Shown here: positions 52,104 to 61,200 of the stretch, piece by piece
Position numbering within the stretch: the stretch's first letter is position 1
Layout of the letters: every line of letters starts with the position of its first letter
NCBI RefSeq assembly: GCF_913055165.1
Contig: NZ_CAJXJS010000005.1
Coordinates: 42,286 to 106,285 of the forward strand
DNA length: 64,000 bases
From: an uncultured Devosia sp.
GTDB lineage: Bacteria > Pseudomonadota > Alphaproteobacteria > Rhizobiales > Devosiaceae
Direction: 5' to 3'
Translations under genes and position numbers: made by a program
The notes under the pieces: generated by a model
Told to the model about the DNA's origin: nothing
The model's input: only the letters and a program-made list of their open reading frames with translations
The model's database searches: none

Positions 52104-52462
52104 AGGACATCCTTTCCCGCCCGGCATGGCAATACGCGGGCTGGCTGGAGCAAATCTGTGCGTGGCAAAACCACGCGATGAGGCGGTATTGGGTGGGACG
52201 CCGGGAATGCAGGATGGAAGCAGAGGGACGGGCTCAGGCCGTCAGGGCACCTTGTCTGTCGATCTCGTCCAGGCCGGCATCCAGCACAATCCGGTCACAC
52301 GCATGGCGTGGAACGGTTGCGGCGCGGCGTCCGGTACGAGTTCTCAGATCATTTGGGTGCGAAACCTCCGAATTGATGTGCGCAGCATAGGCAAGGAAAA
52401 AGGCCAGCGTCAACGCCGGCCTTTTCAATGCTTTGGATTGGTTGCGGGCTGTGCCCAAGCGG
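52104..52462. other. 359-bp gap with a terminator for terC
   Basis: The gap contains the minus-strand terminator of terC (52397-52423). Frames exist on both strands but none has a ribosome site; a minus-strand frame from 52551 overlaps the end of terC and would have to start inside it. Beyond the terminator, nothing recognisable is seen. Confidence 0.5.
52397..52423 (-). terminator. rho-independent terminator after terC
   Basis: On the minus strand AAGGCCGGCG and CGCTGGCCTT form a stem with one mismatch around TTGA, followed by TTTTT (A-run at 52397-52401 on the plus strand). It lies about 40 nt past the terC stop. Confidence 0.8.
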
Positions 52463-53482
52463 TTACGGTTCCAGCCGGCCCGTCTCGGGCGCGTCTTCCG
52501 CGCTGATGTCGGGCTCGTTGCGGGTCTTCCACAAGGAGTAGAGCACGCCACCGGCCAGGATCGAGATGGTCACGCCAAGGGCGAGCAAGGTGTCGATCTT
52601 GATGCCCAGGGGCACGAGGAAGATCTTGATGCCGATCAGCACCAGGATGATCGCCAGTGATACCTGCAGATAGCGGAAGCGGTTCATGGCCGCCGCGAGC
52701 GCAAAGTAGAGGGCGCGCAGGCCGAGAATGGCGAAGATGTTGGAGGTGTAGACGATGAAGGTGTCCTGCGTGACCGCGAAGACGGCAGGCACGGAGTCGA
52801 CGGCAAAGATCAGGTCGACGATCTCAACCATGATCAGGGCGACGGCCAGGGGCGTGAGCCAGGTCACGATCTTGCCGGTCTTGGGATCAGGCTCCTTGAC
52901 CGTGAAGTGGCGTCCGCGCAGCGAGTTGGTGATGCGGAAATGCCGGCGCAGGAAGATGAGAATCTTGTTGCTTTCCATGTCCGGCTCGTCGTCGGAATGG
53001 GAGAACATGCGAATGCCGGTAAACACCAGGAAGGCGCCGAAGAGGAACAGGATTGCCTCGAACTGGTGCACTAGCGCGGCGCCGACACCAATCAGAATGG
53101 CGCGGAACAGGATGACGCCCAGAATGCCCCAGAACAGCACACGGTGCTGGTAGAGCCGGGGAATGCCCAGGAAGCCGAAGATCGTGGCTATGACGAACAT
53201 ATTGTCCATGGCCAGGGACTGTTCGATCAGATAGCCGGTGTAGAATTCGAGGCCGGATTGCGCCCCGCGGCTGAACCAGACCCAGGCGCCAAAGGCCAGG
53301 GCAATCAGGACATAGAAACCGTAGAGCAGCAGGCTCTCCTTGGCTTCGATCTCGTGTTCATCCCGGTGCAGGATGCCAAGGTCAAAGACAAGCAGCGCAA
53401 TGACGATCGCGATGAACGCGACCCAGAAATAGACGGGTGTACCGAGAAAATCGCCCGTAAGGGCGGCAAAAAGCGATTCCAT
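52463..53482 (-). CDS. TerC/Alx-family membrane protein
   Basis: A 339-residue TerC-type membrane protein with about eight helices, the first at residues 14-37. Family motifs are S-L-A-M-D-N-M-F-V and the paired V-E-I-V-D-L-I-F-A-V-D-S-V-P-A; their Asp residues line the likely metal path. Members export manganese or calcium and are linked to tellurite resistance in some hosts. The C-terminus is acidic and cytoplasmic. No manganese-type riboswitch was seen ahead of it. It stands alone and ends at a clear terminator. Confidence 0.9.
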   Translation of the reverse strand: MESLFAALTGDFLGTPVYFWVAFIAIVIALLVFDLGILHRDEHEIEAKESLLLYGFYVLIALAFGAWVWFSRGAQSGLEFYTGYLIEQSLAMDNMFVIATIFGFLGIPRLYQHRVLFWGILGVILFRAILIGVGAALVHQFEAILFLFGAFLVFTGIRMFSHSDDEPDMESNKILIFLRRHFRITNSLRGRHFTVKEPDPKTGKIVTWLTPLAVALIMVEIVDLIFAVDSVPAVFAVTQDTFIVYTSNIFAILGLRALYFALAAAMNRFRYLQVSLAIILVLIGIKIFLVPLGIKIDTLLALGVTISILAGGVLYSLWKTRNEPDISAEDAPETGRLEP

Positions 53483-53656
53483 CGCCGGACCTTCTCCATG
53501 TAACTAGGTGGAGCAGTTCCGACATCGCCATAGCAAGGGGCTATGACCAGAGGGGCCCGGCACTGCCCTCTCTAAATGCGGGAAAAGGCGGAAAAGTTCA
53601 ACCCCCTGCTTTTGGAGGAGGAGCGGGCGGTCTTGCGCCGTCCGCCGATCGCTGCC

Positions 53657-54001
53657 TCAGCGCGGGTTGCAGAGCATGACGATGGCGTCGGCCGTTTCGA
53701 GCTGCAGGGCGGAGCCATAATTGACGTCGTCGATCAGCCGGCCGGCCTGAATGGCGCCATTGGCGCGCAGATTGCCGTCGTTGAAACCAACGCCGTCCTG
53801 GTACGGGGTAATGGTGCCGGTGCCGGAGCTGGGATCATTGGCTGTGCGCGCCGCCCAGCCATAGACCTGGCCATAGATGGTCAAAATGCCCGCGCGATTG
53901 GTGGTGGCGTCGCGGCAGCTCCAATTGCCCTGATAGGCCTGGGCGAGTGCCGGCATTGCGGACAGGGCGAAAAGGGCAAAGGTGAGGGCGAATCGGCGCA
54001 T
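53657..54001 (-). CDS. small secreted hypothetical protein
   Basis: A 114-residue protein with a clear Sec signal peptide ending at A-L-A-Q-A near residue 22. The mature part has two Cys (in W-S-C-R and M-L-C-N-P-R), probably a disulfide, and a repeated pattern of strands rich in G and N. I do not recognise a family. It is in the same direction as the MaoC genes and 31 nt after them, so it may be the last gene of their operon or on its own. Confidence 0.7.
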   Translation of the reverse strand: MRRFALTFALFALSAMPALAQAYQGNWSCRDATTNRAGILTIYGQVYGWAARTANDPSSGTGTITPYQDGVGFNDGNLRANGAIQAGRLIDDVNYGSALQLETADAIVMLCNPR

Positions 54002-54032
54002 GGCCAGAGCATGCCGAGGTGCCCCCGCACGA

Positions 54033-54590
54033 TCAAGAGCCGCGCCTGATCAGCTTTCCGAGAACAGGCACTCTGGTGAGCGCGAGCAACAGTTGCAGCT
54101 TGAGCGGCATGCGATAATCCCGCAGCTTGGAAAAGCCGACCAGATGCGCCTCATAGACCAGTTCCCCGCGCTGATTGACAGCGGTGAGCTGGTTGAACAG
54201 CAGGCCCCAGCCAGGGATGGAGTTGGACGGGCGCTTGTCGGTGACGGTCAAGGTGTAGGTCACCGTATCGCCGGGGCGGACAGGAGCCTTGAAATCCATG
54301 GCATTGACGCCAGGTGAGGGGCCGGAGACGCCCGGTTCCTGTCCCAGGCCGCGCAGGCGCTCCTCCTCGGCAGACAGCGCATCGACCATTTTGCGGTGGC
54401 CGACACTGACCGTATGCCAGCCGGAGGCTATCAGCCCGCCGAAATGGCTGTGTTGGGCCAGTTCGGGGTCGGTGTGGAAATATTGCGGGTCGTAAAGCGT
54501 GGCGAAGCGGATGATCTCTTCGGCCGAAAAAGTGTGATCGCCCAGCGGGAAGGCCTCGTTGACCGTGATGTCCTCGAACCAGCGGGTCAT
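54033..54590 (-). CDS. MaoC-family hotdog dehydratase 1
   Basis: A 185-residue hotdog-fold protein. The catalytic region is visible as Y-D-P-Q-Y-F-H-T-D, where the Asp and His correspond to the hydratase dyad, followed by G-G-L-I-A-S-G-W-H-T. It overlaps the next gene by four bases. Family members hydrate enoyl-CoA; the real substrate is unknown. It is downstream of its paralogue in one operon. Confidence 0.87.
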   Translation of the reverse strand: MTRWFEDITVNEAFPLGDHTFSAEEIIRFATLYDPQYFHTDPELAQHSHFGGLIASGWHTVSVGHRKMVDALSAEEERLRGLGQEPGVSGPSPGVNAMDFKAPVRPGDTVTYTLTVTDKRPSNSIPGWGLLFNQLTAVNQRGELVYEAHLVGFSKLRDYRMPLKLQLLLALTRVPVLGKLIRRGS

Positions 54591-55066
54591 GCCGCCACCT
54601 CAGGATTGCGGCATTCGACCAGATTGGCCAGCCGCATGGTCATGACCGGCTTCTGCTTCTGGTTGCGGATATCGAAATCAAGCGTGACAATTCCCCATTG
54701 CGGATGGCTGGTGGAGCGCCGCAACTCGACGATGGTGACCGTGCCGCCAATGGTGTCGTCCACCATGACGGGGTTCTTCCATTTAAGGTCCCGGAAGCCA
54801 AGGCCGCCGCAGGAGGCGATCTTGGAAAGGAAGTTGTCAACCAGCATCCTGAGGCTCAGCGCCCCGGTCTGCCAGCCGCTGGAGGCCAGGCCGCCCAGGA
54901 GGCTCGCCTTGGCCGCCGCTTCATCGAGATGAAACGGGAAGGGATCGAACTCCCGCGCAAAGGTAATGATCATGTCCTTGGAGACGGTCGTGTGCCCCAG
55001 GTCGATCACCTCGCCCACGGCAAGGTCCTCGAAGTGACGCCGATCTTTGGTGACAGGATTGGTCAT
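54587..55066 (-). CDS. MaoC-family hotdog dehydratase 2
   Basis: A 159-residue paralogue of the previous gene. It has F-D-P-F-P-F-H-L-D (dyad Asp and His) and [10 protein letters not shown] in the same positions. It is upstream and overlaps its partner by four bases, so the two probably form a heteromeric enzyme. It is divergent from ychF. Substrate unknown; a branched or unusual acyl-CoA is possible. Confidence 0.87.
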   Translation of the reverse strand: MTNPVTKDRRHFEDLAVGEVIDLGHTTVSKDMIITFAREFDPFPFHLDEAAAKASLLGGLASSGWQTGALSLRMLVDNFLSKIASCGGLGFRDLKWKNPVMVDDTIGGTVTIVELRRSTSHPQWGIVTLDFDIRNQKQKPVMTMRLANLVECRNPEVAA

Positions 55067-55235
55067 CTGCTTTCCCTATACGTCAATCGGGTTTTGCCAC
55101 GCTGCGTTTCCGGGGGCAAGGGATAGATGGGCTGTACTGGCCGGCCAAGCCGGTTTCGACAGGGCAGGGCGCCAAAACATTGACATCGGCGGCGATCCCG
55201 CCCAATTGGTGCGCAACGATTTCCCGGAGATACCC

Positions 55236-56333
55236 ATGGGCTTCAAGATGGGCATTGTCGGCCTGCCGAATGTCGGCAAGTCGACACTTTTCAATGCACT
55301 CACCCGCACCGCCGCCGCGCAGGCGGCCAATTTTCCCTTCTGCACCATCGAGCCCAATGTGGGCGAGGTGTCCGTGCCCGATCCGCGGCTGGAAAAGCTG
55401 GCGGCCATCGGCAAGTCGGTGAACATCCTGCCCGCGCGCATGAGCTTTGTGGATATTGCGGGCCTCGTCAAAGGCGCTTCGCAGGGGGAAGGGCTGGGCA
55501 ACCAGTTTCTTGCCAATATCCGCGAGACCGATGCCATCGCCTATGTGCTGCGCTGCTTTGAAGACAGCAATGTCATCCACGTTTCCAACAAGGTCGATCC
55601 GCTGGCCGACGCCGAAGTGGTCGAGACCGAGTTGATGCTGGCGGACCTCGAAAGCCTCGAAAAGCGCCGTCCGAACCTTGAGAAGAAGGCCAAGGGCAAT
55701 GACAAGGAGGCCAAGCAGACCCTCGAGCTGGTCGACCGCGCCCTGGCGGTCCTGCGCGAAGGTAAGTCGGCCCGCTTCGTCCAGCGCGACCCCGAGGAAG
55801 AAAAGGCCTTCACCGATCTGCAATTGCTGACCAGCAAGCCCGTTCTCTATGTCTGCAATGTCGACGAGGCCTCGGCGGCGACGGGCAATGAGCATTCCAG
55901 GAAGGTCGAGGACTATGCCGCGGCCAATCATGCCGGCGTTGTCATCATCTCGGCCGAGATCGAGAGCCAGCTGGCCCAGCTCCCCGATGATGAGCAGGCC
56001 GAATATCTGGATTCCCTGGGCCTCGACCAGCCCGGCCTCAACCGGCTGATCCGCGCCGCCTATGACCTTCTGAACCTGCAGACCTATTTCACGGTCGGCC
56101 CCAAGGAAACCCGCGCCTGGACCATCCATCGCGGCGACAAGGCCCCGCAGGCAGCCGGCGTCATCCATACCGATTTCGAGCGCGGCTTCATCCGCGCCCA
56201 GACCATCGGCTATGAGGATTTCGTGACCCTGGGCGGCGAAGTGGCTGCCAAGGAAGCCGGCAAGGCGCGCGACGAAGGCAAGGACTATGTCGTCAAGGAT
56301 GGCGACGTCATGCTGTTCAAGTTCAACGTCTAG
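55236..56333 (+). CDS. ychF: YchF/OLA1-type ATPase
   Basis: A 365-residue Obg-like P-loop protein. G1 is G-L-P-N-V-G-K-S-T at the start, G3 is D-I-A-G, and the specificity motif is N-V-D-E rather than N-K-x-D, matching its ATP preference. A coiled-coil region follows near residue 130, and a TGS domain ends the chain. It binds ribosomes and is widespread. The ATG at 55236 has GGAG 8 nt ahead. Longer upstream frames are not part of the gene. Confidence 0.96.
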   Translation: MGFKMGIVGLPNVGKSTLFNALTRTAAAQAANFPFCTIEPNVGEVSVPDPRLEKLAAIGKSVNILPARMSFVDIAGLVKGASQGEGLGNQFLANIRETDAIAYVLRCFEDSNVIHVSNKVDPLADAEVVETELMLADLESLEKRRPNLEKKAKGNDKEAKQTLELVDRALAVLREGKSARFVQRDPEEEKAFTDLQLLTSKPVLYVCNVDEASAATGNEHSRKVEDYAAANHAGVVIISAEIESQLAQLPDDEQAEYLDSLGLDQPGLNRLIRAAYDLLNLQTYFTVGPKETRAWTIHRGDKAPQAAGVIHTDFERGFIRAQTIGYEDFVTLGGEVAAKEAGKARDEGKDYVVKDGDVMLFKFNV

Positions 56334-56345
56334 CGCTCACGTCGA

Positions 56346-56666
56346 CTAGATGACCGGAAGGCCGGTGCCTGCGCGAAACCGCAGGGCCGGCCTTCCATCT
56401 TTCCGGGTGACGCGATAGTCGACCAGATCGCCCCAGCCGGCCTGCCAAAGCGCTGCGTCGTTCAGCAGGACAAAGATCGCCGTGTATTCCCCGCGCAGCC
56501 GCAGCAGCGCGGCGCGGAACAGCACCAGGTCTGGCGCAGCCTCTTCCTGCTCCTCATCACCTTCAATGCAGGCGAGGACCATGGAGGCGCCCCGCCAGAT
56601 GCGCACCAGGATTGCGCCTTCGGGCAGATCGGTCGCTTCCAGCAGCCGGTAATATCTGTCGCGCAT
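56346..56666 (-). CDS. hypothetical protein, 106 residues
   Basis: A predicted 106-residue cytoplasmic protein with an acidic patch E-G-D-E-E-Q-E-E-A near residue 37 and a central L-R-G-E-Y-T-A-I-F-V-L-L strand. It converges with ychF, 12 nt apart. I do not recognise a family; its regular composition and codon use suggest it is genuine. Its start at 56666 has GGAGGC ahead on the minus strand. Confidence 0.65.
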   Translation of the reverse strand: MRDRYYRLLEATDLPEGAILVRIWRGASMVLACIEGDEEQEEAAPDLVLFRAALLRLRGEYTAIFVLLNDAALWQAGWGDLVDYRVTRKDGRPALRFRAGTGLPVI

Positions 56667-56881
56667 GGAAATTTGCCTCCACGCATCCAGACTCGCCGCG
56701 GCCGGTAAAGGCGACGCTGCCAGCCGGGTATGGACAAATGCGGGGGCAGTTCGTTTTTCTTAGAAAACCGGAATAAAGGCATTCTATCCCGGATTGCATC
56801 ATCGGCAATGGACGATAGCATTGGGATCAAAGCGGCAGGAGGAGCCGCAGGCCGGTCCCGGCCCGTTACGGAGCATCCCCA

Positions 56882-58249
56882 ATGGCAAACCCCAAGATCA
56901 CCTTCATCGGTGCAGGCTCGTCCGTGTTCATGAAGAACATTGTTGGCGACATTCTGCAACGTCCAGCCCTGGCCGGCGCCGAAATCCGGCTGATGGACAT
57001 CAATCCCACGCGCCTGGAAGAAAGCGCGATCATCGCCGGCAAGCTGGTCAAGACGCTGGGCGTCCCGGCCACCGTCAGCACCTATTCAAACCAGCGCGAA
57101 GCGCTGGACGGCACCAATTTCGTGGTCGTCTGCTTCCAGATCGGCGGCTATGAGCCCTCGACCGTGGTCGATTTCGAGGTGCCCAAGAAATACAATCTGC
57201 GCCAGACCATTGCTGACACGCTGGGCGTTGGCGGCATCATGCGCGGCCTCAGGACCGTGCCACATCTGTGGAGCATCTGCGAGGACATGATGCAGGTCGC
57301 GCCCGACGCGGTGATGCTGCAATATGTGAATCCCATGGCCATCAACACCTGGGCGATTGCGGAAAAATATCCGAGCATCAAACAGGTTGGCCTTTGCCAT
57401 TCGGTGCAGGGCACGGCCATGGAGCTGGCGCACGACCTCGACATTCCCTACGAGGAAATCCGCTACCGCTCGGCCGGCATCAACCACATGGCCTTCTATC
57501 TCAAGTTCGAGCATCGCCAGCCGGACGGCACCTATAAGGACCTCTATCCCGAGCTGCACCGCGCCTATCGCGAAGGCCGCGCCCCCAAGCCGGGCTGGAA
57601 CCCGCGCTGCCCCAACAAGGTGCGCTACGAGATGATGACGCGGCTGGGCTATTTCGTCACCGAAAGCTCGGAGCACTTTGCCGAATACACGCCCTATTTC
57701 ATCAAGGAAGGGCGCGAGGACATCATCGAGAAATTCGGCATTCCGCTCGATGAATATCCCAAGCGCTGCGTCGAGCAGATCGCCAAGTGGAAGCAGACCA
57801 GCGACGACTACAAAAAGGCCGACCGCATCGAGGTCAAGGAGAGCAAGGAATATGCCTCTTCGATCGTCAACTCGGTCTGGACCGGCGAGCCCTCGGTGAT
57901 CTACGGTAATCTGCGCAATAACGGCGTCATCACCTCGCTGCCCAACAATGCGGCCGTCGAAGTGCCGTGCCTGGTTGATGACAACGGGTTGCAGCCCACC
58001 TATATCGGCGAGCTGCCGCCCCAGCTGACGGCCCTGATGCGCACCAATATCAATGTGCAGGAACTCACCGTCCGGGCGCTGATGGAAGAAAAGCGCGAGC
58101 ATATCTACCATGCCGCCATGATGGACCCGCACACCGCTGCCGAACTCGATCTCGACCAGATCTGGAACGTCGTCGACGACCTCATCGAAGCCCATGGCGA
58201 CTGGCTCCCCGAATGGGCCCGCGGCCCTCGCAAGGCCGCCGTGGCCTGA
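56882..58249 (+). CDS. melA: GH4 alpha-galactosidase/alpha-glucosidase
   Basis: A 455-residue family 4 glycosidase that uses NAD and a metal ion. NAD binds at G-A-G-S-S-V-F near the start; N-P-M-A-I-N marks the substrate site; the metal is held by Cys in G-L-C-H-S and His in A-G-I-N-H-M-A-F. Its length and motifs fit the MelA-type alpha-galactosidases, though a glucosidase activity is possible. GGAG precedes the ATG. No sugar transporter is next to it. A strong terminator follows. Confidence 0.92.
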   Translation: MANPKITFIGAGSSVFMKNIVGDILQRPALAGAEIRLMDINPTRLEESAIIAGKLVKTLGVPATVSTYSNQREALDGTNFVVVCFQIGGYEPSTVVDFEVPKKYNLRQTIADTLGVGGIMRGLRTVPHLWSICEDMMQVAPDAVMLQYVNPMAINTWAIAEKYPSIKQVGLCHSVQGTAMELAHDLDIPYEEIRYRSAGINHMAFYLKFEHRQPDGTYKDLYPELHRAYREGRAPKPGWNPRCPNKVRYEMMTRLGYFVTESSEHFAEYTPYFIKEGREDIIEKFGIPLDEYPKRCVEQIAKWKQTSDDYKKADRIEVKESKEYASSIVNSVWTGEPSVIYGNLRNNGVITSLPNNAAVEVPCLVDDNGLQPTYIGELPPQLTALMRTNINVQELTVRALMEEKREHIYHAAMMDPHTAAELDLDQIWNVVDDLIEAHGDWLPEWARGPRKAAVA

Positions 58250-58278
58250 CGGAAAACCACATTCCTGCCCGAGAACTC

Positions 58279-58306
58279 ACCACCCGGCTTTGCCGGGTGG
58301 TTTTTT
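58279..58306 (+). terminator. rho-independent terminator after the GH4 gene
   Basis: ACCACCCGGC (58279-58288) pairs with GCCGGGTGGT (58292-58301) and is followed by TTTTTG. It sits 30 nt past the stop and is convergent with the TetR gene. Confidence 0.88.
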
Positions 58307-58368
58307 GTTTGGGGGAGGCGCGGGACGTCTGAGGGGGCGCTTTTGGAAACGCGCCTGTCGCGATGTGG

Positions 58369-58944
58369 CTATCGCGCTGGTCGCTGACCGATGCCTTCGA
58401 TGACGATACGGATGATGTGTCTGATTTCGTCCGCGCTGAATGGTCGCCCTGCGAGCACGCTCAGCATGGCCTGCCCATAAATCCCCAGCAGAACCAGCGC
58501 CATGAAATTGGGGTCGTCGTCCTTGCGGATGCGGCCCTGTTGCTGGCCAAGCAGCAGAATGTCCCTGACCAGCCCTTGAAAGGACGGCCGCTCGGCAGGC
58601 GGCTCCAGGGTCGGCCTTTCCGCGGGCGCCAAAGCGAGCTTCGCCAGTGCGGCATTGGCCAGACACCATTGCGCGCTGTCGAGCAGAACGTCCTCGAGCA
58701 GAGCCAGCGCGTTGTCTCCCGCTTCGATGCGGTGGCGATAAGGCGCGTCCCTGGCTTCCACCAGGGCGATGAGCTGGAGGGCGATATCCTCCTTGGAGGC
58801 GAACAAATTGTAGACCGTCTTGCGGGTCAGGCCTGCCCGGTTGGCGATTTCCTCAACCGAGCTTCCGGCAAATCCCAACTCCCGAAATGCGGCATCTGCC
58901 GCCTGGAGGATGAGCGCGCGGGATCGGTCAGTTCGTTTCGGCAT
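58369..58944 (-). CDS. TetR-family regulator
   Basis: A 191-residue TetR-type repressor. The HTH reads S-S-V-E-E-I-A-N-R-A-G-L-T-R-K-T-V-Y-N-L-F near residues 27-47, and the rest is the all-helical ligand domain. The ATG at 58944 is preferred; 58950 is a close alternative. Two palindromes lie just upstream, and it is divergent from a DUF4336 gene, so it likely represses both. The ligand is unknown. Confidence 0.9.
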   Translation of the reverse strand: MPKRTDRSRALILQAADAAFRELGFAGSSVEEIANRAGLTRKTVYNLFASKEDIALQLIALVEARDAPYRHRIEAGDNALALLEDVLLDSAQWCLANAALAKLALAPAERPTLEPPAERPSFQGLVRDILLLGQQQGRIRKDDDPNFMALVLLGIYGQAMLSVLAGRPFSADEIRHIIRIVIEGIGQRPAR

Positions 58945-58951
58945 TGTCATT

Positions 58952-58986
58952 TTTACATCATTGTATAAATTTACACATGTGTAAAT
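58952..58986. promoter_or_regulatory. tandem palindromes, candidate TetR operator
   Basis: ATTTACACATGTGTAAAT (58969-58986) is a perfect 18-bp palindrome. Just beside it, TTTACA-N4-TGTATAAA (58952-58969) is a related imperfect copy. They lie between the divergent TetR and DUF4336 starts, the usual position for an autorepressed operator. Confidence 0.7.
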
Positions 58987-59003
58987 GTCTTGGAGTGGTT
59001 GCG

Positions 59004-59696
59004 ATGCTGAATGAGTTTGGACCCAATATCTGGACTGCAGAAGGCCCGACAATCACCGCAGCGGCCGGGTTTCATTATCCCACGCGCATGGCGGTCATCC
59101 GTCTGGCCAGTGGCGATCTGGTGCTGTGGTCGCCAATAGCGCTCACCGACGATCTGCGCGCCGGCATCGAGAAATTGGGGACGGTGCGCCATCTGGTCCC
59201 GCCCAATTCCCTCCACCACACCTTTCTCGGCGACTGGCAGCGGGCCTATCCGGAAGCAAGAACCTATGCGCCGCCCGGCCTTCGCGCGATGCGCCAGGAT
59301 ATTCGGTTTGACGCCGATTTTGGCGACGCCCCGATTGCGGCATGGGCCGGGCAGATCGACCACGCGATCATGTGGGGCAACCGGATCATGACCGAGGTGG
59401 TGCTGTTTCATCGCGAAAGCGGCACGGCGATCTTCACCGATCTCATCCAGCAATTGCCGCGCGGATGGTTCACCGGTTGGCGCGCACTTGTGGCCCGTCT
59501 GGACCTGATGGTGGCGGATGAACCTGCCGTGCCAAGAAAATTCAGGCTCGCCTTCACGGACAAACGCGCGGCGCGTGCGGCTCTCGAACACATTCTGGCC
59601 TGGCCCACCGAAAAGGTCATCATGGCCCATGGTCCGCTGATCCACGATGGCAGTCAGGCGTTGCTCCGCCGAGCCTTTCGCTGGCTGATTGACTGA
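59004..59696 (+). CDS. DUF4336 (metallo-beta-lactamase-like) protein
   Basis: A 230-residue DUF4336 protein, distantly related to metallo-beta-lactamases: an early L-A-S-G-D-L-V-L-W-S-P strand, H-L-V-P-P-N-S-L-H-H in place of the usual H-x-H-x-D-H motif, and M-A-H-G near the end. Metal binding is therefore plausible but altered. I chose the ATG at 59004, which has GGAG 9 nt ahead; an upstream frame to 58944 crosses the operator. It is controlled by the divergent TetR gene. Its substrate is unknown. Confidence 0.85.
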   Translation: MLNEFGPNIWTAEGPTITAAAGFHYPTRMAVIRLASGDLVLWSPIALTDDLRAGIEKLGTVRHLVPPNSLHHTFLGDWQRAYPEARTYAPPGLRAMRQDIRFDADFGDAPIAAWAGQIDHAIMWGNRIMTEVVLFHRESGTAIFTDLIQQLPRGWFTGWRALVARLDLMVADEPAVPRKFRLAFTDKRAARAALEHILAWPTEKVIMAHGPLIHDGSQALLRRAFRWLID

Positions 59697-59805
59697 AAAA
59701 GGCCACCACGCGGCCAAACGCGACCTGACCAGATCTTGAACCTCGTAAAGGACTTCACCGCAGCCCATTCCGTTGCATCAATGCTGCCTCACCCATCAGC
59801 CGTCA

Positions 59806-59826
59806 CCCTCGGGCTTGAGCCGAGGG
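59806..59826. repeat. REP-like palindrome
   Basis: CCCTCGG (59806-59812) pairs with CCGAGGG (59820-59826), with a GCTTGAG centre. This looks like the CCTCGGGCTTGA-type repeat common in alphaproteobacteria. It lies in the 236-nt gap before the SLATT gene; nothing else is seen in that gap. Confidence 0.6.
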
Positions 59827-59932
59827 CGCTGTACTTGTAGGGCGGTTATGGGGGTGGGGAGCGGACGGGCGGCTCGTCGCAAACTGGATCCTGAAAATGG
59901 CCGTTCAGCCGCGGGCCGCGGTGGCAGAGTGA

Positions 59933-60808
59933 TCAAGTTGCGTCCTTTCGCGCAACCCACTGTGTATGTTCTCGCGAAAAGGCCAGCTCGGCCTCATTCA
60001 CGAAGTCCGAGAACTCACTCTCCGTCTTCACAGATTCGGCATTCCCTTTGATGAGGCCAATCTCGTGCGCAGCTAAATTGTAGCTGGCAACCAACTCGCT
60101 ATGTCGTTTCATTTGGACCCAGCCAAGCACTGACGTGACCAAAACAATCAGCGGATCAAACAAGCGCGAAAGTCCAGAATAGCCCAACTCGTCTGAGTAA
60201 AGGGATAGTGCCGCAGCCACGTAGATCACAATCGTGATGGCCACCCAAACGTGTAACATCCGTCTGTTCCACACGGACTTCCTCGCGTACCAGCGACGCT
60301 GGTCATCGACCCGGTTGGCGATGTAGTACGCAATCCGCTCGCGCAAGCCGAGCCCGCGGATGTCGAGCATGGAAACCGTCACCTGTTCCGACTCTGGCGT
60401 AATAAGCTCCTGCGCAATAGCTTGGTTCGACTTTAAGATTCCTCGAAGCTGGTTCCGGAATGCCGCTTTTGGAATTTCGATCCTGTCGGCATCGACAAAA
60501 GGGTGCGCTCTCATGCAGAATCGCCAAGTCAAGGTCTTAACGGACTCAGCTAGCGCTCGGCACTTGTACCAGTCTTGATCGAGTTTCCGTACAACCTTGT
60601 AGACAAAAAGGCCAGCCAAGATGACAAGAAGAACGGTTACTGTTAGCCTGCTTTGCTTGAATATATCCGCACTTGCCAGCGAAGCACTAACTACCAGTAA
60701 CAAGATATACTCGGTACGTATCATCCAAAGGAATTTGAACTGAGCACGAGCGGAGCCACGATCTGCGCTCGTGTAAAGCGCAGGATATTCGAGTTTCGAT
60801 TCGTTCAT
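59933..60808 (-). CDS. SLATT-domain (DUF4231) membrane effector
   Basis: A 291-residue protein with four membrane helices, at about 33-50, 55-73, 184-204 and 217-233. This is the layout of DUF4231 proteins, which join SLATT_3 and SLATT_1 modules. The D-D-Q-R-R-W-Y-A-R-K-S segment before helix 3 and the end S-R-E-H-T-Q-W are diagnostic. SLATT domains act as predicted pore-forming effectors in nucleotide-signalling conflict systems. It overlaps the TIR gene by four bases, so they are coupled. Base composition is clearly lower in GC than the neighbours (one sampled line is 45 percent), which suggests transfer. The ATG at 60808 is preferred to a long N-terminal extension lying inside the TIR gene. 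Confidence 0.83.
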   Translation of the reverse strand: MNESKLEYPALYTSADRGSARAQFKFLWMIRTEYILLLVVSASLASADIFKQSRLTVTVLLVILAGLFVYKVVRKLDQDWYKCRALAESVKTLTWRFCMRAHPFVDADRIEIPKAAFRNQLRGILKSNQAIAQELITPESEQVTVSMLDIRGLGLRERIAYYIANRVDDQRRWYARKSVWNRRMLHVWVAITIVIYVAAALSLYSDELGYSGLSRLFDPLIVLVTSVLGWVQMKRHSELVASYNLAAHEIGLIKGNAESVKTESEFSDFVNEAELAFSREHTQWVARKDAT

Positions 60809-61200
60809 GAAATTTGCCTGATGCCCGCCACGATGGAGTCCGAGTTCCAATTTACCACCGCGTCGGAGGCGTTTATTACAGCCTGAGGCATCACCTTCGC
60901 CGAACGGGGGCGTACACCAAGAATAGGCTTGTCGATACTTTTGGCAAAATCTATCTCGAACTGAATCCAGTCGCTGTAGTTTGTCCACATTCCACCAATG
61001 ATTATTACACACTGGACGGGCCTGATTTGGTTGCGGAGTTGCTCCTTCAAGGAACTCGCGCTTAATCCCAAAAAGGCTTTGCTTTCTGGCACAGAATAGT
61101 TTTGCCATTCGAAATACGGACGATTGACCAGCAGATTAACCATGGAGTTGTAGCGCTCGCTGTACGACCAAGAGTGGCTGATAAATAGACGCTTAGGCAT
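60805..61200 (-). CDS. TIR-like domain protein (MTH538/ThsB type)
   Basis: A 131-residue TIR-like protein. It begins L-F-I-S-H-S-W, the first strand motif, has a C-V-I-I-I-G strand near residue 65, and has W78-I-Q-F-E82, where Glu82 aligns in position with the catalytic Glu of TIR NADases such as ThsB. These small proteins turn NAD into a signal molecule, or degrade it, after phage infection. It is directly upstream of a SLATT membrane effector. The sequence is AT-rich (the 60 bases just upstream are 35 percent GC). It has a weak GAGA ribosome site. Confidence 0.83.
   Translation of the reverse strand: MPKRLFISHSWSYSERYNSMVNLLVNRPYFEWQNYSVPESKAFLGLSASSLKEQLRNQIRPVQCVIIIGGMWTNYSDWIQFEIDFAKSIDKPILGVRPRSAKVMPQAVINASDAVVNWNSDSIVAGIRQIS

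Noticed and set aside
52234..52551. Minus-strand frame of 105 aa downstream of terC
   Set aside because: It would start inside terC, crosses the terC terminator and has no ribosome site, although its last 40 residues look protein-like.
53483..53580. Possible yybP-ykoY manganese riboswitch ahead of the TerC gene
   Set aside because: TerC/Alx genes often have one, but the conserved core of that riboswitch was not found in the 100 bases upstream.
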